DNA of 5,208 nt, from the NCBI GenBank assembly GCA_036562265.1, contig DATCKS010000313.1:1-5208 (forward strand), in the 5' to 3' direction. This DNA comes from DASVDK01 sp036562265 [NCBI: Thermodesulfobacteriota bacterium]. GTDB taxonomy: Bacteria > DASVDK01. The notes under the pieces are model-generated. The model searched no databases. It was given only the letters and a program-made list of their open reading frames with translations, and was not told where the DNA came from. Both the position numbers and the translations under genes were made by a program. Below are positions 1-5,208 of the stretch, one piece after another (the stretch's first letter is position 1; each line of letters begins with the position of its first letter).

Positions 1-742
1 CCGCGTCTGCCACGGGCCCGACGGCCGCGGCAACCCGGCCGCCGCCGCGACCCTCGGCGTGACGCCGGCCGACCTCGCCTCGATCCACACGCGGCTCCAC
101 ACGCCCGGGGACCACTTCTGGTGGATCACCAACGGCGTCAGGCCGACCGACGGCGCCGGTCTCGCCGTCTGCGAGACGCCGGGGGCGCCTTTGCCCGGCG
201 CCCCGCCCGTCATCCGGAGCGAACTCAGCATGCCGGCCTTCGGCACGCGCCTCCCCGAGGCGGCACGGTGGGACCTCGTGCACGCGGTCCGGTTCCTCGG
301 CGACGTCGTGGCGGCCGAGCGGCTCGGCCCCGTCCCCGCGGCCGAGGCGACGGTTCGGGCGCCGGCGCTCGGGCTCCCGGAGGGCCGGGCGGCGCTCGTC
401 GCGATCCTGCCAGGCGGCAGCGGCGACGCGCGGCGTGCGGCGCTCGAGCGGCTCGCCCCGACGCTCAGCGAGGCCGGCGTCGACGTCGTCCTGCCGCAGG
501 ACCCCGAGACGGCCGACCTGTACGCGCGGCTCGGGGGGAGCGGCACGGGACCGGTGGAGTTCCTCGTGGACGCGCAGGGCTTCGTGCGCGCGCGCTGGCG
601 GCCCGGCGAGACCCCCTCGTGGGACGACCCCGAACGGCTCGTCGCCTTCGCGCGAGCCACACGGGGTCAGGCCTTTCCATTTTCCGTGGGGTCAGGCCTT
701 TCCATTTTCCCGGCCGGGTCCGGCCGGACGGGGGGCTCCTAG
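1..742 (+). CDS. c-type cytochrome / thioredoxin-like fusion, C-terminal part (CopD-like tail), 5' truncated
   Basis: The frame is open from base 2, so the start lies outside the window; 246 residues are visible. The first are RVCHGPDGRGNP. Base 1 is c, which would fit a tgc codon completing a CxxCH heme c site. The probable axial Met is visible residue 77 (SMPAFG), followed by RWDLVHAVRFL (89-99), the usual last helix of a small cytochrome c domain. FWW at 39-41 followed by I-T-N-G is typical of cytochrome domains fused to CopD-type copper-handling membrane proteins. Residues about 129-219 look like a redoxin fold, with FLVDAQGFVRARW at 187-199, but no CxxC is present, so thiol redox activity is unlikely. 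About 25 extra residues, including a lone Cys, separate the heme region from the Met ligand. A periplasmic electron-transfer or copper-related role is inference, because the membrane part is not visible. The last 26 residues are encoded by repeats and a palindrome and look like an accidental extension. A GTG at 59 is not the start, because the heme motif lies before it. Confidence 0.72.
   Translation, partial: RVCHGPDGRGNPAAAATLGVTPADLASIHTRLHTPGDHFWWITNGVRPTDGAGLAVCETPGAPLPGAPPVIRSELSMPAFGTRLPEAARWDLVHAVRFLGDVVAAERLGPVPAAEATVRAPALGLPEGRAALVAILPGGSGDARRAALERLAPTLSEAGVDVVLPQDPETADLYARLGGSGTGPVEFLVDAQGFVRARWRPGETPSWDDPERLVAFARATRGQAFPFSVGSGLSIFPAGSGRTGGS
663..710. repeat. Two tandem 23-bp direct repeats, period 25
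   Basis: Identical 23-base copies lie at 663-685 and 688-710. Each begins ggggtcaggc and ends in ttttcc, and a gt dinucleotide separates them. They hold t-rich runs unlike the surrounding GC-rich DNA. They sit inside the 3' end of the cytochrome gene; because the period is not a multiple of three, the two copies are read in different frames. From memory, repeats starting ggggtcagg are dispersed in several soil-bacterial genomes, sometimes near REP-associated (IS200-like) transposases. No such transposase is visible here, so a REP-like or MITE-like identity is inference. Confidence 0.85.
710..727. repeat. GC-rich palindrome between convergent genes
   Basis: The 8-mer ccggccgg occurs at 710-717 and 720-727. 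It can fold as a 7-bp stem (710-716 with 721-727) around a 4-base loop. It directly follows the second tandem repeat and lies 12 bases before the stop of the ligase gene read from the other strand. It could slow polymerase from either side, but no T-run follows on either strand, so it is not a standard intrinsic terminator. Confidence 0.55.
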
Positions 743-1845
743 CGGCTGGTGCGGAGGGCCCGCTTCTCCTCGGCCCGCTCGAGGGCGAGCGAGATCAGGC
801 GGTCGATCAGCGCCGGGTAGGAGAGCCCCGACGCCTGCCAGAGCTTCGGGTACATCGACGTCCGCGTGAAGCCGGGCATCGTGTTGAGTTCGTTCAGGTA
901 GACCCGCCCGGTGCGCCTGTCCATGAAGAAGTCCACCCGCGCGAGTCCGGCGCAGTCGAGCGCCAGGAAGGCGCGCCTGGCCATGTCGCGCAGCGACTCG
1001 GCCGTCCGGGCGGGGATGTCGGCCGGAATCACCACGTCGGTGAGGTTGGGCGTGTACTTGGCCTCGTAGTCGTAGAACTCCCGCTTCGGCACCACCTCGC
1101 CGACCACCGAGACCTCGGGCTCGTCGTTGCCGAGCACCGCGCACTCGAGCTCGCGCACGTCGAGCCCCTCCTCGACGATGACGGTCCGGTCGTACTCGAA
1201 GGCGAGCGCCACGGCCGCCTCGAGGTCCTGCGGCCGCTTCACCTTGGTGATGCCGACCGAGGAGCCGGCGTTGGCCGGCTTCACGAAGACGGGGAAGCCG
1301 AGGAGGTCGGCGACCTGGTCGAGCAGCTCGCCGCGGCGGGTGCGCCAGTCGCGGCCGCGGAGGGCCACGTAGGGCACGAGCGGCAGCCCCGCGTGCTGGA
1401 AGAGCCGCTTCATGGTGAGCTTGTCCATGCCGACGGCCGAGCCGAGGACGCCCGACCCGACGTACGGCAGCCCCGCCAGCTCCAGGAGCCCCTGCACGGT
1501 GCCGTCCTCGCCGTAGGTGCCGTGGAGGACCGGGAAGACGACGTCGATCTTCTCGGGCGCCACCTGGGCCTCCGCCACCGCCGGGTCCGGCATCCGGATG
1601 AGCCCCGGCGCCGTGGGGTCGCCCGCGAGGATGGCCGTCCGGTTGTCGCCGTTCGGGTGCCCCGACCGCAGGGCCGCGAGCGGGTCGCCGGCCGTGATCC
1701 AGCGCCCCTCGCGCGTGATGCCGATCGGCAGGACGTCGTACTTCGCGCGGTCGATCGCCTCGAGGACCGAGGCGGCGGAGTCGAGCGAGACCTCGTGCTC
1801 GCCGGACCGGCCGCCGAAGAGAACGGCGACTGTGAGCTTGCGCAT
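739..1845 (-). CDS. ddl: D-alanine--D-alanine ligase
   Basis: This 368-residue cytoplasmic ATP-grasp enzyme joins two D-alanines using ATP, giving the dipeptide added by MurF to peptidoglycan precursors. The length is normal for the family. Visible motifs are GGRSGEHEVS (11-20, with the Glu that contacts the first D-Ala), HGTYGEDGTVQG (108-119), GSGVLGSA (130-137), the ATP-binding FVKPANAGSSVG (187-198), EFYDYEAKY (256-264), ARVDFF (302-307) and the metal-binding LNELNTMPGFT (317-327). Tyr264, ending the omega-loop motif, is the residue found in D-Ala-D-Ala-forming enzymes. Phe there, or a VanA-type loop, would suggest D-lactate use, so a normal vancomycin-sensitive dipeptide is expected. The ATG at 1845 places the conserved N-terminal strand at residues 4-10. 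The gene is outside any mur/fts cluster, follows the PLP gene on the same strand after 123 bp, and its stop overlaps the convergent cytochrome gene. All catalytic motifs are intact. Confidence 0.96.
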   Translation of the reverse strand: MRKLTVAVLFGGRSGEHEVSLDSAASVLEAIDRAKYDVLPIGITREGRWITAGDPLAALRSGHPNGDNRTAILAGDPTAPGLIRMPDPAVAEAQVAPEKIDVVFPVLHGTYGEDGTVQGLLELAGLPYVGSGVLGSAVGMDKLTMKRLFQHAGLPLVPYVALRGRDWRTRRGELLDQVADLLGFPVFVKPANAGSSVGITKVKRPQDLEAAVALAFEYDRTVIVEEGLDVRELECAVLGNDEPEVSVVGEVVPKREFYDYEAKYTPNLTDVVIPADIPARTAESLRDMARRAFLALDCAGLARVDFFMDRRTGRVYLNELNTMPGFTRTSMYPKLWQASGLSYPALIDRLISLALERAEEKRALRTSR

Positions 1846-1858
1846 CGTGGGGACCCGG

Positions 1859-1865
1859 ACCTCCC
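1859..1865 (-). promoter_or_regulatory. Possible ribosome binding site of ddl
   Basis: Read on the minus strand this is GGGAGGT, a good match to the anti-Shine-Dalgarno sequence. It ends 13 bases before the ATG at 1845, which is longer than usual. No better purine run lies closer, and no other start fits the protein alignment, so this is the likely site with suboptimal spacing. Confidence 0.45.
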
Positions 1866-1897
1866 TGGCGCTGCCGCGCCGACGTTAAGAAGGGGCC

Positions 1898-1927
1898 TTC
1901 CTAGCACGCCCCCGCGGCCCGGGACAA
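1898..1927 (-). promoter_or_regulatory. Candidate sigma70-like promoter for ddl in the 123-bp gap
   Basis: On the minus strand TTGTCC (1922-1927) and TAGGAA (1898-1903) are separated by 18 bases and match the -35 and -10 consensus at four and three positions. Transcription from here would start near 1890 and give a leader of about 45 bases. The match is weak, and ddl may instead be read through from the PLP gene upstream. The rest of the gap (1846-1968) is GC-rich, and I see no riboswitch or convincing terminator in it. Confidence 0.2.
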
Positions 1928-1968
1928 GGACTTTCTGCCCGGCGTGAGGCGCGGCCCGCGGCCCTGTT

Positions 1969-3153
1969 CTACCGGAGCGCCGACTCCAGGTCTCGCCAGA
2001 GGTCCTCGACGCCCTCGATGCCGACCGAGAGCCGGATGAGCCCGTCGCCGATCCCGAGGGCCCGGCGCGCGTCGGCCGGAAGCGGCCGATGCGAGGTCGA
2101 TGCCGGATGCGAGGTGGTGGTTGCCACCCCTCCGAGCGAGGGGGCGAGCCGGATGAGGGTAAGCCGCCCCAGGACCCGATCGGCCCCCTCCCGACCGCCC
2201 CGCACCTCGAAGGCGAGCATGGCGCCGAAGCCGCCCGAGAGGAGCGCGCGCGCCCGCGCGTGCTGCGCGTGACCCGGCAGACCCGGGTAGTGCACCGCTG
2301 CGACCGACGGGTGCCCCGCGAGCCGCGCCGCCAGCTCGGCCGCGTTGGCCGCGGCCCGTTCGGCCCTGAGCGGCAACGTCCGGAGGCCCCTGAGGGCGAG
2401 CCAGGCGTCGAAGGCCGACAGGGTCGGCCCGAGCCGCACCGCCGTCGCCCGGATCCGGGCCGCCAGGGCCGGCGCCGCCACCGCCAGGCCGCCCCCCACG
2501 TCGTCGTGGCCCGAGAGCATCTTCGCCGTGGAGTGGACCACCACGTCCGCGCCCCGCGCGAGCGGCCGGCAGTGGATCGGCGTCGCGAACGTGTTGTCCA
2601 CGACCAGGGCCGCCCCTCGCGCCCGGGCGACGCGGGCCGCCCCCTCGAGGTCGGCCACCCGGACCAGCGGGTTCGACAGCGTCTCGACGAGGACGAGGCG
2701 CGTCGTCGGCCGGAAGGCCGCCTCGAGCGCCGCCGCGTCGGTCGCGTCCACGAAGGTCGTCTCGATCCCGAGCCTCGCCCCCTCCTCTTCCAGGAGGGCG
2801 CGCGTCACCCCGTAGAGGTCCGACTGCGCCACCACGTGGTCGCCCGCGCGGCAGAGGGCGAAGAGCACCGCCGCGATCGCCCCCATCCCCGACGCCGCCG
2901 CCACCCCCTCGGGCGGCTCCGGCGCGCCGTGCCCCTCGAGCGCCGCCACCGCCGCCGCAAGCGCCGCCTGGTTCGGGCCGCCGTTGCGGTAGTAGATGTA
3001 GCCCGGCGCACGCCCCTCGTAGAGGTCGTCGATCTGCCCGAGCCCCTCGAACTCGTGCACCGCCGCCGGGACGATGGGCGGCGCGTGAGGCCGCGTGACC
3101 GAGGGGACCGCCTCCCGCCCCGCGTGGACCGCCGTCGTGTCGAGATCGCCCAT
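1969..3153 (-). CDS. Cystathionine gamma-synthase/gamma-lyase family PLP enzyme (trans-sulfuration family)
   Basis: This is a 394-residue fold-type-I PLP enzyme of the Cys/Met metabolism family, normal in length. It opens with TTAVHAGRE (6-13), typical of the family. Cofactor residues are Tyr54 and Arg56 (YIYYRNGGPN, 52-61), SGM 88-90, Tyr114 in LYG, Asp186 in VVDNTFATP, and the Schiff-base Lys211 in HSTAKMLSGHDDVGGG (207-222). The C-terminal signature runs from SLGGV (339-343) to Arg374 in GLIRLSVGIE, which should hold the substrate carboxylate. Members act on cystathionine, O-acyl-homoserine or methionine and cannot be told apart reliably by eye. Position 116 is Val, not the Cys of methionine gamma-lyases, so that activity is less likely. 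Two motifs deviate: GGPN replaces GNPT after the Arg, and STAK replaces SxTK before the Lys. The ATG at 3153 was chosen because family homology begins there; the frame stays open for 94 codons upstream, but only as antisense to the next gene. No Shine-Dalgarno is seen. A cytoplasmic tetramer is expected from the family. Confidence 0.88.
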   Translation of the reverse strand: MGDLDTTAVHAGREAVPSVTRPHAPPIVPAAVHEFEGLGQIDDLYEGRAPGYIYYRNGGPNQAALAAAVAALEGHGAPEPPEGVAAASGMGAIAAVLFALCRAGDHVVAQSDLYGVTRALLEEEGARLGIETTFVDATDAAALEAAFRPTTRLVLVETLSNPLVRVADLEGAARVARARGAALVVDNTFATPIHCRPLARGADVVVHSTAKMLSGHDDVGGGLAVAAPALAARIRATAVRLGPTLSAFDAWLALRGLRTLPLRAERAAANAAELAARLAGHPSVAAVHYPGLPGHAQHARARALLSGGFGAMLAFEVRGGREGADRVLGRLTLIRLAPSLGGVATTTSHPASTSHRPLPADARRALGIGDGLIRLSVGIEGVEDLWRDLESALR

Positions 3154-3186
3154 GGCCGATAGAATAGCCCGTTGGAGGTCCGCTCG
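3154..3186. promoter_or_regulatory. 33-bp divergent intergenic region, likely shared control region
   Basis: Only 33 bases separate the start codons of two divergent PLP genes. The sole AT-rich patch is gatagaatag (3158-3167). On the + strand it contains TAGAAT (3160-3165), one mismatch from the -10 consensus. On the minus strand TATTCT (3166 to 3161) is a weaker -10 match that would start transcription at or next to the ATG at 3153. I find no convincing -35 element for either. Any promoter must overlap the coding ends, so joint regulation of the two genes is plausible. Confidence 0.35.
3174..3179 (+). promoter_or_regulatory. Strong Shine-Dalgarno deciding the dehydratase start
   Basis: GGAGGT ends 7 bases before the ATG at 3187, which is ideal spacing. 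A TTG at 3172 in the same frame would extend the protein by five residues, but it would overlap this site and has no ribosome site of its own, so 3187 is chosen. Confidence 0.85.
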
Positions 3187-4179
3187 ATGCCGCTCGTGCC
3201 GCCCACCCTCGACGACGTCAAGGCCGCGCGCCCGGTCGTGTCCCGCCACATCCGCCCGACGCCGCTCCTCAGACCCGCGCCTCTCGCCGAGCGTCTCGGC
3301 TTCGACGTCGCCCTCAAGTGCGAGACGTTCAACCCGACCGGCGCCTTCAAGGTGCGCGGCGGCGTCTACCTCGCCTCGCGCCTCTCCGACGACGAGCGGC
3401 GCCGCGGCCTCATCGCCTCCTCCCCCGGCAACCACGGGCAGTCAATCGCCTTCGGCGCCCGCCTCTTCGGTACCCGCGCCACCATCTACGCCCCGGTCGG
3501 TGCCAACCCCCTCAAGGTCGCCGCCATGCGCGCCCTCGGCGCCGAGGTGGTCGAGGTCGGCCGCGACTTCGACGAGGCGCGCGAGGCCGCCGAGCGGGCC
3601 GCCCGGGAGACCGGCGCCCGCTACGTCCACTCCGCCAACGAGCCCGACCTCATCGCCGGCGTCGGCACCTACGCCCTCGAGATCCTCGACGAGATGCCCG
3701 ACCTCGACGCCGTCATCGTCCCGGTCGGCGGCGGCAGCGGCCTTTGCGGCACCGCCATCGTCATGAAGGCCGTCAACCCGAGGATCCGCGTGATCGGCGT
3801 CCAGGCCGAGGCAATGCCCGCCGTCTACCAGTCCTGGAAGGCCCGCCGCCTCCTCGCCCTCGAAGGGGGCCGCACCTTCGCCGACGGCCTCGCCACCCGT
3901 GTCGCCTTCGAGCTGACGCACGAGATCTACTGCCGCCTCGTCGACGACATCCGCCTCGTCTCCGAGGACGACATGCGCCGCGCCATCGGCGAGCTTCTCG
4001 AGACCGCCCACGTCCTCGCCGAGGGGGCCGGCGCCGCCCCCCTCGCCGCCGCGCGCCAGCTCGCTCCCGAGCTTCGGGGGAAGAAGGTTGCCCTCGTCGT
4101 GAGCGGCGGCAACCTCACCCTCGACACCCTCCGCTGGGCCCTCGCCGTGGACGAGCCGCCCGGGGAGCGCCCCTCGTGA
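3187..4179 (+). CDS. Threonine/serine dehydratase-like PLP enzyme (fold type II), no ACT domain
   Basis: This 330-residue cytoplasmic enzyme belongs to the tryptophan-synthase-beta/threonine-dehydratase fold. Such enzymes typically turn L-threonine into 2-oxobutanoate and ammonia, or L-serine into pyruvate and ammonia; relatives include serine racemases and ectoine-degradation dehydratases. The Schiff-base lysine is Lys55 in NPTGAFKVRGG (49-59). The substrate loop is SSPGNHGQS (78-86), where the usual text is S-A-G-N-H-A/G-Q. The PLP phosphate loop is GGGSGLCG (181-188), Glu279 in LAEGAGAAPLAA occupies the conserved acidic position, and Ser306 in VSGGNL (305-310) should contact the pyridine nitrogen. 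The protein ends soon after this motif, so the ACT domain that gives biosynthetic IlvA its isoleucine feedback control is absent, as in catabolic TdcB-like forms. It starts 33 bp from a divergent transsulfuration-family gene and overlaps the next gene by GTGA, so the two + strand genes are probably one operon. Exact substrate is not certain. Confidence 0.88.
   Translation: MPLVPPTLDDVKAARPVVSRHIRPTPLLRPAPLAERLGFDVALKCETFNPTGAFKVRGGVYLASRLSDDERRRGLIASSPGNHGQSIAFGARLFGTRATIYAPVGANPLKVAAMRALGAEVVEVGRDFDEAREAAERAARETGARYVHSANEPDLIAGVGTYALEILDEMPDLDAVIVPVGGGSGLCGTAIVMKAVNPRIRVIGVQAEAMPAVYQSWKARRLLALEGGRTFADGLATRVAFELTHEIYCRLVDDIRLVSEDDMRRAIGELLETAHVLAEGAGAAPLAAARQLAPELRGKKVALVVSGGNLTLDTLRWALAVDEPPGERPS
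4162..4167 (+). promoter_or_regulatory. Ribosome binding site of the class-V PLP gene, inside the dehydratase gene
   Basis: GGGGAG ends 8 bases before the GTG at 4176, inside the last codons of the dehydratase. With the GTGA stop/start overlap it supports translation of the second gene coupled to the first. Confidence 0.6.
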
Positions 4180-5208
4180 TCGACCTCGCCCGCGCCCGAC
4201 GCGACACCCCCGGCTGCGAGACCGTCCTCCACTTCAACAACGCCGGCGCCTCCCTCATGCCCCGCCCCGTCCTCGACGCCGTCGTGCGCCACCTCGAACT
4301 CGAGGCCCGCATCGGCGGCTACGAGGCCGCCGACCAGCGGCAGCCGCAGATCGACGCCGTCTACGCCTCCGCCGCGCGGCTCGTCGGCGCCTCCGCCGAC
4401 GAGATCGCCCTCGTCGAGAGCGCCACCCGCGCCTGGCAGATGGCCTTCTACTCCCTCCCCCTTCGCCCCGGCGACCGCATCCTCACCGGCATGAACGAGT
4501 ACGGGAGCAACTACATCGCCTTCCTCCAGCAGGCCCGCCGCACCGGCTGCGTCGTCGACGTCGTGCCGAACGACGAGCACGGCCGCCTCTCCGTCGACGC
4601 CCTCGAGCGGATGCTCGACGAGCGCGTCAGGCTCGTCGCCGTCACCCACGTCCCCACCAACGGCGGCCTCGTCAACCCCGCCGCCGACATCGGCCGCGTC
4701 GTCCGCGACGCCCGCGCGCGGGGACTCGACGTCCTCTACCTCCTCGACGCCTGCCAGTCCGTCGGCCAGATGCCCATCGACGTCGCCGCCATCGGCTGCG
4801 ACATGCTCTCCGCCACCGGCCGCAAGTTCCTCCGCGCCCCCCGCGGCACCGGCTTCCTGTACGTGCGGCGCGACCTCATCCCCCGGCTCGAACCCTTCGT
4901 CCTCGACGACGAATCCGCCCACTGGACCGCCCGGGACCGCTACGAGGTCCGGCCCGACGCCCGCCGCTTCGAGAGCTTCGAGCGCAGCATCGCCGGCATC
5001 CTCGGCCTCGGCGCCGCCATCGACTACGCCATGAGCTGGGGCGTGCATGTCACGTACGCCCGCCTCGCCGCCCTCGCCGTCAGCCTCCGGAACCTCCTCG
5101 CCGAGATCCCCGGTGTCGTCGTGCGCGACCTCGGCCTCGAGCGCTGCGGCATCGTCACGTTCACCGCCGATGGGCACTCCCCCGACGAGATCCGCCGCGC
5201 CCTTGCCG
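4176..5208 (+). CDS. Aminotransferase class V-fold PLP enzyme, cysteine-desulfurase-like, 3' truncated
   Basis: The frame opens at GTG 4176, overlaps the dehydratase stop by 4 bp, and is still open at the window end; 344 residues are visible. It starts with LHFNNAGASLMPRP (18-31), the usual FNNAG N-terminus of the class. ESATRAWQMA (81-90) should bind the PLP phosphate, THVPTNGGLVNP (157-168) matches the THVSN...NP region of SufS, Asp191 and Gln194 (LLDACQSVGQ) hold the cofactor ring, and Lys217 in SATGRKFLRAPRGTGFLYV is the Schiff-base lysine. RRFESFERSIAGILGLGAAI (263-282) matches the RRFEAGT...GLGAA block of SufS. Where SufS/NifS proteins have an EHH motif that supplies the His stacked on PLP, this protein has NEYGSN (107-112), and the residue before the lysine is Arg instead of His. 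A true cysteine desulfurase is therefore doubtful; a C-S lyase, epimerase or related activity is possible. The region that would carry the catalytic Cys lies beyond the window. The expected full length of about 380-410 residues means only a short piece is missing. Confidence 0.85.
   Translation, partial: MIDLARARRDTPGCETVLHFNNAGASLMPRPVLDAVVRHLELEARIGGYEAADQRQPQIDAVYASAARLVGASADEIALVESATRAWQMAFYSLPLRPGDRILTGMNEYGSNYIAFLQQARRTGCVVDVVPNDEHGRLSVDALERMLDERVRLVAVTHVPTNGGLVNPAADIGRVVRDARARGLDVLYLLDACQSVGQMPIDVAAIGCDMLSATGRKFLRAPRGTGFLYVRRDLIPRLEPFVLDDESAHWTARDRYEVRPDARRFESFERSIAGILGLGAAIDYAMSWGVHVTYARLAALAVSLRNLLAEIPGVVVRDLGLERCGIVTFTADGHSPDEIRRALA

Noticed and set aside
710-727. Palindrome as a Rho-independent terminator for the convergent genes
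   Set aside because: There is no T-run after the stem on either strand and the stem is only 7 bp, so it is reported only as an inverted repeat.
739-1845. VanA-type D-Ala-D-Lac ligase (resistance gene)
   Set aside because: The omega-loop motif is EFYDYEAKY with the Tyr typical of D-Ala-D-Ala enzymes, and no vanH, vanX or vanRS-like genes are next to it.
121-1947. 608-codon open frame on the + strand across the cytochrome gene end and antisense to ddl
   Set aside because: It is rich in Arg, Gly and Ala with no family motifs, and it spans two confidently assigned genes in other frames. It is a by-product of high GC.
1945-1968. GC-rich gcggcccgcggccc stretch after the transsulfuration-family gene as a terminator
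   Set aside because: It folds only imperfectly and has no following T-run; it looks like ordinary GC-rich spacer.
3154-3435. 94-codon N-terminal extension of the transsulfuration-family gene
   Set aside because: It would lie wholly antisense to the dehydratase, shows no family similarity, and the family's normal N-terminus begins at the ATG at 3153.
3442-4011. 189-codon open frame on the minus strand inside the dehydratase gene
   Set aside because: It has the same antisense artefact composition (Gly, Asp, Val, Ala) and no recognisable motif.
3927-5177. 416-codon open frame on the minus strand opposite the dehydratase end and the class-V PLP gene
   Set aside because: Its Asp/Glu/Gly/Ala/Val-rich, low-complexity composition is what C-ending codons produce when read antisense. 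The sense strand carries clear PLP-enzyme motifs throughout.

Overview
The window is very GC-rich, tightly packed bacterial DNA with five protein genes, two of them cut by the window edges. I found no rRNA, tRNA, CRISPR array, integrase or transposase gene. The base composition, the cytochrome c/redoxin gene and a short 'ggggtcagg...' repeat would suit an uncultured soil or subsurface lineage such as Rokubacteria/Methylomirabilota or a deltaproteobacterial or acidobacterial relative. That placement is inference from memory and is weak.

Layout. Bases 1-742 (+) hold the C-terminal part of a c-type cytochrome fused to a thioredoxin-like domain, resembling the tail of CopD-type membrane proteins. 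Its last codons run through two tandem 23-bp repeats (663-710) and a small palindrome (710-727). Bases 739-1845 (-) hold a complete D-alanine--D-alanine ligase (ddl). It converges on the first gene, and both genes stop in one shared CTAG. After a 123-bp gap, 1969-3153 (-) holds a complete cystathionine gamma-synthase/lyase-family PLP enzyme. Starting 33 bp away and pointing the other way, 3187-4179 (+) holds a threonine/serine dehydratase-like PLP enzyme without an ACT domain. It overlaps by 4 bp with a class-V aminotransferase/cysteine-desulfurase-like PLP enzyme, 4176 to beyond 5208 (+).

How the genes may work together. Ddl makes the D-Ala-D-Ala dipeptide for peptidoglycan and looks independent of its neighbours. 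The three PLP enzymes form a divergent set around one tiny control region. A gamma-lyase and a threonine dehydratase both release 2-oxobutanoate and ammonia, and the third enzyme resembles cysteine desulfurases, so a sulfur/hydroxy-amino-acid catabolic or transsulfuration role is plausible but unproven.

Nothing here demonstrates a new system. The points most worth checking are the repeat-derived tail of the first gene, the non-canonical active-site motifs in the two fold-type-I PLP enzymes, and a C-over-G excess on the + strand that does not follow gene direction.
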